A DNA stretch of 25,211 nt from an uncultured Oscillospiraceae bacterium (lineage in GTDB: Bacteria > Bacillota > Clostridia > Oscillospirales > Oscillospiraceae), in the NCBI GenBank assembly GCA_910577525.1, contig CAJTLI010000005.1:1-25211 (forward strand). Reading direction: 5' to 3'. The position numbers and the translations under genes are program-made. Under the pieces are notes generated by a model. That model was not told where the DNA came from, did not search any database, and saw nothing but the letters and a program-made list of their open reading frames with translations. Positions 1 to 5,222 of the stretch are shown one piece after another; the stretch's first letter is position 1; each line of letters opens with the position of its first letter.

Positions 1-40
1 GACGTGCCGTCTCAACCGCCGGCGCCTTTTGGGCAGTTCT

Positions 41-43
41 TTA
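41..43. repeat. Left target-site duplication TTA of the MITE
   Basis: TTA directly abuts the left terminal repeat and matches the TTA at 205-207 on the other side. Removing the element and one copy would rejoin the ATPase stop codon directly to the sequence at 1-40, which supports a clean insertion. A 3-bp match alone could be chance, so the support comes from its exact placement at both repeat ends. Confidence 0.65.
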
Positions 44-204
44 GAGCCTGTTTAACATCTCTCAAAATACCATTTGCCGGGTCTTTTCGCGCCAGGCTTC
101 GTTGTGATTTCTTGAAATAAACACAATTATTCCTGCGAAATCTCGCCTCGCCTGGCGGGAAAATCCCTCGTCAACTGATATTCTTCGAGATATTAAACAG
201 GCTC
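44..204. mobile_element. MITE-like element with terminal inverted repeats
   Basis: The ends are perfect 12-bp inverted repeats: GAGCCTGTTTAA at 44-55 and TTAAACAGGCTC at 193-204. The match continues inward with one mismatch (ACATCTC against GAGATAT-type sequence). A second nested inverted pair, 13 of 14 bases, lies at 84-97 and 150-163, so the element could fold into a long hairpin. The trinucleotide TTA flags both sides (41-43 and 205-207), consistent with a 3-bp target duplication. There is no room for a transposase. The GAGCCTG ends and TNA target resemble IS5-superfamily elements of the IS1031 type, from memory; the parent element is not in this window. The right TTA copy is the stop codon of the neighbouring ATPase gene. 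Confidence 0.75.
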
Positions 205-786
205 TTACACCCGCCTCAGCGGGGGGCCGTCCAGCCCGACCACCCGGTCGCAGGCCGCCATCACCTGGCCCTGGTGGGTGGTGAGAACGATGGGAACCCC
301 CAGCTCCCGCAGGCGGTCCAGCAGACGCGCCGTCCGTTCGGCGTCCACCCCGGCGAAGGGCTCGTCCAGCAGGAGCAGTGCTCCGCCCAGCGCCGCGCAC
401 CGGGCCAGCGCCAGACGGCGGGCCATTCCGCCGGACAGGGCGGCGGGGCGGGTGTTTTCCTCCCCCTCCAGCTCGGCAAAGGCCAGCCAGCGGGCGGTCT
501 CTCCCCGGCGGGCCCGGGGGAGCACGTCCGCGATGTTCTGCCCCACCGTCCGCCAGAGCAGAAGGCGGTCCTCCTGAAAAAGCATCGCGGTTTGAGCGGG
601 GACTGTTCCGGCCACCACGCCTTCCTGGGGGGCCTCCAGTCCCGCGATCACCCGCAGCAGGGTGGTCTTGCCGCAGCCTGAGGGGCCGGACAGCGCGGTG
701 AGCCCTTGGCCGGGTATTTCCAGGGAAAACCGCTCCAGCACCAGCTTATCTCCATAACGCAGGGTAATATTTTGGAGCTGTATCAC
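205..786 (-). CDS. ABC transporter ATP-binding protein, NitT/TauT type
   Basis: This is the cytoplasmic ATPase of an importer. In order it shows Walker A (GPSGCGKTT), Q-loop (LFQEDRLLLW), the ABC signature (LSGGMARRLALAR), Walker B (LLLLDEPFAGVD) and the H-loop His (TTH), so all catalytic parts are present. At 193 aa it is shorter than SsuB/TauB relatives (about 240-260 aa): it stops soon after the H-loop. It starts at GTG (786-784), overlapping the permease stop as GTGA, which implies translational coupling; the reading MIQLQNITLRYGDK is typical of the family N-terminus. The stop codon TAA (205-207) touches a MITE, but the TTA duplication means the original stop is kept, so the short C-terminus is probably not caused by the insertion. 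The substrate is unknown. Confidence 0.9.
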   Translation of the reverse strand: MIQLQNITLRYGDKLVLERFSLEIPGQGLTALSGPSGCGKTTLLRVIAGLEAPQEGVVAGTVPAQTAMLFQEDRLLLWRTVGQNIADVLPRARRGETARWLAFAELEGEENTRPAALSGGMARRLALARCAALGGALLLLDEPFAGVDAERTARLLDRLRELGVPIVLTTHQGQVMAACDRVVGLDGPPLRRV

Positions 787-1517
787 AGCTTCCGCCCCCT
801 CTCCAGCCCCCGGCGGAGCAGGCCCTCCAGCGCCAGGGAAAGCGCCACAATGGCCAGCGTCCAGGCAAACAGGTCTGCGGTCTCCAGCCCCAGCTTGGCC
901 TGCTGAATCCGGGAGCCGATGGCATGGTCGGGGGGACAGATGACCTCCGCGGCCACGCCGGACTTCCAGGCTAGGCCGAAGGCGGTGAGCAGTCCCCCGG
1001 AGAAATGGGGCCGCAGGGCGGGCAGATAGACGAGGCGCAGCGTGTTATACCGGGAAAAGCGGTAGGCGCGGGCAAGCTCCAGCAGCTTCCCGTCCAGGCT
1101 GTCCAGCCCCGCCGACAAAGCGCCCCACACCACCGGAAGCACCATCAGGCCCGCGATGGCCCAGGGGATGGCCCGCCGGGGCACCCACAGGTACACCAGC
1201 AAAATAAAGGACACCACCGGCGTGGCCCGCACCACCCGGACGGCGGGGGAGATCAGCCGGTCTGCCCAGGGAGAAAAGTGAGTGAGGAAGGCCAGCGCCG
1301 TCCCCGCCAGCGCCCCCCAGGCGAGCCCCAGAAACACCCGCCCCAGAGTGGCCCCCAGGTCCAGCCAAAAACCGCCCGTCGCCGCCAGGGCCAGCAGCCG
1401 CGCCCCAACCCGCCCGGGGCCGGGGAGCAGCAGCTCCTGCCCAACAGCCCAGGACGCCAGCGCCCAGATCAACAGCCAAAAGGCCGGGGGGATTAGTTTT
1501 TTCAGCAATTTCTTCAT
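783..1517 (-). CDS. ABC transporter permease, NitT/TauT (SsuC-like) type
   Basis: This is the inner-membrane permease of the same importer, 244 aa with about six hydrophobic segments. The first (WLLIWALASWAV) lies at the N-terminus. The cytoplasmic EAA-type loop that docks on the ATPase is visible as ELARAYRFSRYNTLRLVYLP, followed by AFGLAWKSGVAAEV, typical of SsuC/TauC permeases. A start at 1517 is supported by GGGAAGG upstream. It follows the binding-protein gene by 79 bp and overlaps the ATPase gene by 4 bp, so the three genes form one operon. Substrates of this family include sulfonates, nitrate, bicarbonate and pyrimidine thiamine precursors; nothing here decides between them. Confidence 0.9.
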   Translation of the reverse strand: MKKLLKKLIPPAFWLLIWALASWAVGQELLLPGPGRVGARLLALAATGGFWLDLGATLGRVFLGLAWGALAGTALAFLTHFSPWADRLISPAVRVVRATPVVSFILLVYLWVPRRAIPWAIAGLMVLPVVWGALSAGLDSLDGKLLELARAYRFSRYNTLRLVYLPALRPHFSGGLLTAFGLAWKSGVAAEVICPPDHAIGSRIQQAKLGLETADLFAWTLAIVALSLALEGLLRRGLERGRKL

Positions 1518-1596
1518 TGGGCCTTCCCAGCCGTATCCACCTCCCGCTTCCGGGCGGATACGTTAATTACATGCGTTTTTGCGCCGCTCTTCTCTC

Positions 1597-2676
1597 TCAG
1601 GCGGCGGGAACCCAGTAGATGGCTCCGTCGGGCAGGACGCCGCCCACGGCGGCGGGGTCGATGGAGTACAGCACGGAGTAGTAGTCGGACATGCCCGCCA
1701 CCATCTCCGTGCCGGAGAGAAAGGCCAGGTGGCACTGGGGAATGGCCTGCTTGGCGATGCTCGCGCTGGGGGTGATGCCCAGCGCCGCGATGATCTCCGC
1801 CGCCGCGTCCACGTTGTTGTTTACATAGTCGATGGACTCCTTATACTCTGTGAGAAAGGCGTCCACCTGTTCCGGATATGCCTCCGCGAACTCCGTGCGG
1901 GCCACCACGGCGGTCATGATGAGCTGGCTGCCGTTTTTCAGGCCGTCCCACGCCTCGGTGAGGTCGATGGCGGCGCGCACCTTGCCCTCGCTCTTCAGGA
2001 TGGCGGCGGTGGCGGCGGGGACGGGCAGCATGGCGCACTCGATCTCCCCGGACAGCAGCTTGGCGCTGATCTCGGAGGCGTCGGCAAACACCACCTCCAC
2101 ATCGTCCAGCTCGTTTTCCTGTAATAAATAGCGCAGAATATACTCCGGGTTGGCGCCCTGACCGGCGGCGTAAATGGTTCTGCCCGCCAGGTCGGCCATG
2201 GAGTTGATCTCGGTTTTGCCGCCGCTCTCCAGAATGTGGAGAACGCCCAGGGTGCCCGCGGCGATGATCCTCACCCCGCCGTCCGTCTTGTTGTAGAGGT
2301 TCGCCGCCACGTTGGAGGCCACGGTGGCGATGTCGATCTCGCCGTTGGTCAGACCCGCCACCAGCTCGCTGTTGTCGGTAAAGATGCCGCACTCGTAAGT
2401 GGTATGCAGGTCAACCGGGTTGTTTTTTGCGATGTCTATCAGCCGGGCCGCGCCGATGCCGGTGGGGCCGGACAGCACCGCCAGACGAATTGGGCCATAG
2501 GGCGCGGCGTTGGACGGCGTTTCGCTGGGCTGGGAGGACGGCGCGGCGCTGGGCAGGGCCTGGGACGCCGCCTGGGAGGGCGCGGCGGAGGGATTTTCCG
2601 CCGCGGGATTGCAGGCGGGCAGGGCGAACAGCAGGGCGAAAGCCAGCAGCAGGGCCGGCAGTTTTTTACCTCTCAT
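1597..2676 (-). CDS. ABC transporter substrate-binding lipoprotein, NMT1/THI5-like
   Basis: This is the extracellular substrate-capturing protein of the importer, 359 aa. The reading frame is open further upstream, but the ATG at 2676 is preferred. It has AAAGGA at good spacing and gives a proper lipoprotein signal: positively charged MRGKK, a hydrophobic core, then LPAC with the lipidated Cys. A Ser/Ala/Pro/Gln linker (ENPSAAPSQAASQ) follows, then the periplasmic-binding fold beginning GPIRLAVLSGPTGIGAARL. The sequence ELVAGLTNGEIDIATVASNVA is the usual NMT1-like pattern. It is first in the operon with the permease and ATPase and has its own strong promoter. An excess of acidic residues and a few aromatic ones give no safe clue to ligand. 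Candidates are sulfonates, nitrate or thiamine precursors. Confidence 0.88.
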   Translation of the reverse strand: MRGKKLPALLLAFALLFALPACNPAAENPSAAPSQAASQALPSAAPSSQPSETPSNAAPYGPIRLAVLSGPTGIGAARLIDIAKNNPVDLHTTYECGIFTDNSELVAGLTNGEIDIATVASNVAANLYNKTDGGVRIIAAGTLGVLHILESGGKTEINSMADLAGRTIYAAGQGANPEYILRYLLQENELDDVEVVFADASEISAKLLSGEIECAMLPVPAATAAILKSEGKVRAAIDLTEAWDGLKNGSQLIMTAVVARTEFAEAYPEQVDAFLTEYKESIDYVNNNVDAAAEIIAALGITPSASIAKQAIPQCHLAFLSGTEMVAGMSDYYSVLYSIDPAAVGGVLPDGAIYWVPAA

Positions 2677-2704
2677 GGTCAGGATTCCTTTCTGGTTCCG
2701 GGCA

Positions 2705-2722
2705 AGGCGGGCGCGCCCGCCT
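2705..2722. other. Perfect 18-bp palindrome in the binding-protein leader
   Basis: AGGCGGGCGCGCCCGCCT is fully self-complementary and lies between the predicted transcription start of the binding-protein gene and its ribosome binding site. It could be a leader hairpin or a protein operator. No T-run follows, so it is not a normal terminator. Confidence 0.5.
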
Positions 2723-2749
2723 GCGATGGTTGAATTTGGTGCGCCTACA

Positions 2750-2778
2750 ATTTTAGCCGTGCCGCCCTCCGATGTCAA
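2750..2778 (-). promoter_or_regulatory. Sigma-A promoter for the ABC importer operon
   Basis: On the minus strand, TTGACA (2778-2773) is followed after exactly 17 bp by TAAAAT (2755-2750). The predicted start is near 2743, giving a leader of about 65 nt. It is divergent from the LCP-gene promoter, about 50 bp away. Confidence 0.75.
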
Positions 2779-2825
2779 GCTCTGACAGTCCGCAATTTAT
2801 TTACCATTTTTTAAAAAAGCCCCCC

Positions 2826-2854
2826 TTGTTTTTTCCCACGGTCTACGCTATACT
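2826..2854 (+). promoter_or_regulatory. Sigma-A promoter for the LCP gene
   Basis: TTGTTT (2826-2831), a 17-bp spacer and TATACT (2849-2854). It lies 70 bp upstream of the LCP start codon, which has GAAAGGA as its ribosome binding site. Confidence 0.65.
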
Positions 2855-2924
2855 AGGGAGCGCTGCATAGTTGACATAATCTGAGGGGTTTCGGCACGCC
2901 CCTGATTGAAAGGATGCTGTTTTC

Positions 2925-3944
2925 ATGAGCAAAGCGCCAAAACGCGCGGCAAAAACCCGGCCCAGTTTCCTGTGGCGGCTGATGAAGGGCCTGTACATTA
3001 TGCTGTTTGTGCTCTCCCTCATTGTGGTGGCGGGATATGCCGCGTTGAATATTTTTGCCCCAGCCCCCACGGTGGGCTCCCAGGTCACAATCGACCCCAA
3101 CCGGCACGTCTCCGCCCCTCCCGCGGATTCAGACGCTCCGGAGGCCTCCCCCACCCCCAACCCGGACGCCCTGGTGCTCAACCGCCGGGAGGGCGTGTAT
3201 ACCTGCCTGCTGCTGGGCGTGGCCGACATCGGCGGCACCGACACTATCATGCTGGGCGTATTCGACACCGGCAGCAAAACCGCCTCCCTGATCTCCATCC
3301 CCCGGGACACCGTGGTGTACTTTAACGGCCGGTACCAGAAGATCAACGCCACCTACGCCGGCGGAACGGAGGCGGTGGTCCAGGCGGTTCATGACCTGCT
3401 GGGCGTGCCGGTGGACTACTACGTTTCAGTGAACCTGAAGGCCTTCTCCTCTATTGTGGACCAGATCGGCGGGGTGTATTTCGACGTGCCGGTGCGGATG
3501 GACTACAAGGACCCCTATCAGGACCTGGTCATCGACATCCAGCCCGGCTACCAGCTGCTCAACGGCAAGAAGGCGGAGGGCGTCATGCGCTGCCGCAGCT
3601 GCTACGCCAACGCCGACATCGGCCGCTCCGCCACCCAGCGGGCCTTCCTGGTGGCGCTGGCCAAGCAGACCATCACGCCCTCCAACGCCGCCAAGGTCAC
3701 GTCCCTGATCAACACCTTCAGCCAGTACGTCCGCTCCGACATGCCCCTGAACGACATGGTGTTTTTCGGCACCCAGGCCATCGGCATGGATCTGGACACC
3801 TCCCTCAACACCAGTTCCCTGGCGGGGGAGTGGATCTCCCCCTACTGGCAGCTGGATGACGAGGCGGTGCTGGAGCTGGTGAACAGCCTGGGCATCTATA
3901 AGGAGGAAGTTCCCGCCAAAGCCCTCCACATCGTGCATCCCTAA
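2925..3944 (+). CDS. LytR-CpsA-Psr (LCP) family cell-wall polymer ligase
   Basis: LCP proteins transfer lipid-linked anionic polymers (teichoic acid or capsule) onto peptidoglycan outside the membrane. The 339-aa protein has a basic N-terminus, one membrane anchor (about residues 22-41) and a Pro-rich spacer with TPNP. The LCP domain then runs from about residue 90. Seen motifs are GTDTIML (Asp106), SIPRDT (Arg127, Asp128), the SFxxxVDxIGGV-like SSIVDQIGGV, GKKAEGVMRCR, and DIGRSATQR carrying the lipid-phosphate-binding Arg residues. ATG at 2925 has GAAAGGA 9-10 nt upstream. It is monocistronic, with its own promoter and a strong terminator. Which polymer it attaches cannot be told, and no glycan operon adjoins it directly, although a nonulosonate operon lies about 11 kb away. 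Confidence 0.92.
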   Translation: MSKAPKRAAKTRPSFLWRLMKGLYIMLFVLSLIVVAGYAALNIFAPAPTVGSQVTIDPNRHVSAPPADSDAPEASPTPNPDALVLNRREGVYTCLLLGVADIGGTDTIMLGVFDTGSKTASLISIPRDTVVYFNGRYQKINATYAGGTEAVVQAVHDLLGVPVDYYVSVNLKAFSSIVDQIGGVYFDVPVRMDYKDPYQDLVIDIQPGYQLLNGKKAEGVMRCRSCYANADIGRSATQRAFLVALAKQTITPSNAAKVTSLINTFSQYVRSDMPLNDMVFFGTQAIGMDLDTSLNTSSLAGEWISPYWQLDDEAVLELVNSLGIYKEEVPAKALHIVHP

Positions 3945-3957
3945 ACCTACGACAGCT

Positions 3958-3997
3958 TTGGGGCCCCGGTCGGAAGACCGGGGCCCCAATTTATTTT
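3958..3997 (+). terminator. Intrinsic terminator after the LCP gene
   Basis: A perfect 14-bp stem (3958-3971 with 3976-3989) closes a GGAA tetraloop, and TTTATTTT follows. It is 13 bp past the LCP stop codon and faces the + strand. The tail on the other side is not T-rich, so it probably works in one direction. Confidence 0.9.
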
Positions 3998-4035
3998 CGG
4001 CCCTCGGCCTGCTCTTCCGGACCGCCGGCGCAGTT

Positions 4036-4332
4036 TTATGTGCCGCCGGCTTCCGGGCCGGGGGCCGCTTCGGCCTCCTCCAGCTCCAGCCAGGGGACTC
4101 CGGCGGCGGCGTCCCCCATGACCCGGAGCAGACGGCGGCCAAAGTCCGTCTCCTCCGCGGCCTGCCGGTGCTCCAGCACCAGCCGCACCGGACGGCCCAG
4201 GTCCGTCAGGCAGTCGTACAGGGCGTCCAGGTTCCGCCCCCACCACTCCGGCAGGGCCAGCGCCCGCCCCAGCAGCTCCATAGCCTCCCCCCGCTCCCGG
4301 AGGCGGCGGCCGTCCAGACGCACCGTCTCCAT
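4036..4332 (-). CDS. Barstar-family ribonuclease inhibitor
   Basis: Barstar binds barnase-type RNases and blocks the active site, protecting the producing cell. This 98-aa protein shows the core LPEWWGRNLDALYDCLTDL (residues 28-46). Asp36 and Asp40 match barstar Asp35 and Asp39, the residues that plug the barnase active site, and Tyr39 stands in for barstar Trp38. ATG at 4332 is chosen over an upstream start at 4368 because GGGGAG lies 7 nt ahead and the reading METVRLDG is the family N-terminus. It begins one base after the RNase stop codon, so the two are co-translated. The Ala/Glu/Gly-rich tail is longer than usual. It is cytosolic, with no signal peptide. Confidence 0.88.
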   Translation of the reverse strand: METVRLDGRRLRERGEAMELLGRALALPEWWGRNLDALYDCLTDLGRPVRLVLEHRQAAEETDFGRRLLRVMGDAAAGVPWLELEEAEAAPGPEAGGT

Positions 4333-4333
4333 G

Positions 4334-4900
4334 TCAGGGCTCCCCATAGAGCAGCTCAAAGCTCTCATAGTGGTCCTCCGTATAGTAGATCAGCCCGTCG
4401 TTGGAAAACACGATCCGCTTGGCCCCCCGGGAAGAGGTTCCCACGGTATCGATATCGCACTCGGTGTAGACGCGGCCCTCCTTTTCCGGCAGCAGGCCCT
4501 CGTAGTTGCCAAAGCGGCCTCCGCCGATGGCGGCGCCCTCCCCCATGCAGCGCTCCACGCTGCCGCCGGACCAGCCCGCCTCCTGGGCCTCCCGCTTGGT
4601 GACATAGTTGCCGGGCAGATGGCCGTAGAGGTGGATATACAGCGCCACCTCCTCCTTGGAGCTGTACCAGCCCTCCTCGGAGACGGCTGGGGCCAGGCTC
4701 GCCGGCGCCTGAGAGGGCTCCGCCCGCTCCGTCTCCGCCGGAGGCCGGGACTCAGGGGCCTGGGAGGGCTCCTGGGACGCCGCGCTGGGCGGGAGGACCG
4801 CGGGGACGGAGGGAGCGGGACCGGCCTCCTGTCCGCCGCAGGAGGCCAGCGCCAGGGCCATGAGCAGGGCCAGCAGGAAGGCGGATACTCGTTTCAACAT
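4334..4900 (-). CDS. Barnase-type secreted ribonuclease, lipoprotein form
   Basis: A guanyl-specific RNase of the barnase (N1/T1) family that cleaves RNA after G. The start at 4900 (not 4936) gives a lipoprotein signal ending LALASC, with Cys21 lipidated. A 50-residue Ser/Ala/Pro/Glu/Gln linker follows, then the RNase domain from about residue 76 to 188. Active residues align with barnase: Lys102 (K27), Glu147 (E73, in YTECDID), Arg158 (R83), Arg162 (R87) and His177 (H102, in TEDHYES). LPGNYVTKREA and IGGGRFGNYEGLLP are hallmark stretches. All catalytic residues are present, so it should be active. The ribosome binding site is weak (GGTG). Classical barnase is freely secreted, so membrane tethering is unusual. 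Its barstar follows directly. Confidence 0.92.
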   Translation of the reverse strand: MLKRVSAFLLALLMALALASCGGQEAGPAPSVPAVLPPSAASQEPSQAPESRPPAETERAEPSQAPASLAPAVSEEGWYSSKEEVALYIHLYGHLPGNYVTKREAQEAGWSGGSVERCMGEGAAIGGGRFGNYEGLLPEKEGRVYTECDIDTVGTSSRGAKRIVFSNDGLIYYTEDHYESFELLYGEP

Positions 4901-4995
4901 GTTAATCACCAGATTTCCCTGTAATAGGCGGGGCATATGAACCGCGCCCCGGCGCCGGATTCCAATATACCGGATGATACGTTGGAACCGATCTG

Positions 4996-5024
4996 ACTAT
5001 AGCAGATAAGCCGCGCCAATTCAA
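4996..5024 (-). promoter_or_regulatory. Promoter for the RNase-inhibitor pair
   Basis: On the minus strand, TTGAAT (5024-5019), 17 bp, then TATAGT (5001-4996). The leader to the RNase start would be about 90 nt. It points away from the GH3 promoter. Confidence 0.6.
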
Positions 5025-5058
5025 CCAAAATTATAGACAATTGGTGCAATTCGCTGAA

Positions 5059-5083
5059 TTTTGGCATTTCCCCTTTGCCAAAA
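5059..5083. promoter_or_regulatory. Possible operator overlapping the GH3 promoter -35 box
   Basis: TTTTGGCA (5059-5066) and TGCCAAAA (5076-5083) form a perfect 8-bp inverted repeat with a 9-bp spacer. The right arm covers the -35 hexamer TTGCCA, as expected for a repressor site. The regulator is unknown and no candidate gene adjoins it. Confidence 0.45.
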
Positions 5084-5103
5084 ATGGCTGTTCATGCTAT
5101 AAT
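5075..5103 (+). promoter_or_regulatory. Sigma-A promoter (extended -10) for the GH3 gene
   Basis: TTGCCA (5075-5080), 17 bp, TATAAT (5098-5103), with TG one base before the -10 box. The -10 box is a perfect consensus. A leader of about 110 nt follows. Confidence 0.8.
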
Positions 5104-5108
5104 TTTTT

Positions 5109-5205
5109 TACCCGCTGCATCAAGAGACGGAACTGAGGCAAAATTGAAAGGGCGGCCCTGTCCGCCGGTCCCGCGGCCGGATTGATCGCGAAAGTCCGGA
5201 CTATG
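5109..5205 (+). other. Structured leader of the GH3 mRNA
   Basis: Between the promoter and the ribosome binding site lie a GGCGG/CCGCC hairpin (5151-5155 with 5162-5166), an overlapping CCGG/CCGG pair (5165-5168 with 5177-5180), and the palindrome AGTCCGGACT just before AAAGGAGG. No riboswitch family is recognised. This also describes the gap between the two divergent genes: apart from the two promoters, nothing else is seen in it. Confidence 0.35.
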
Positions 5206-5222
5206 AAAGGAGGAGCTTTACC

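Noticed and set aside
205..300. ATPase truncated by the MITE
   Set aside because: The TTA duplication rebuilds the stop codon in the uninterrupted site, so the short C-terminus existed before the insertion.
62..400. 112-codon frame across the MITE and ATPase gene
   Set aside because: It overlaps the ATPase in another frame and has Arg/Gly/Ala-rich composition; the MITE carries no protein.
5062..5080. Possible sigma-54 promoter (TGGCAT and TTGC) before the GH3 gene
   Set aside because: The GG-to-GC spacing is 14 instead of 12, and a near-perfect sigma-A extended -10 promoter overlaps it.
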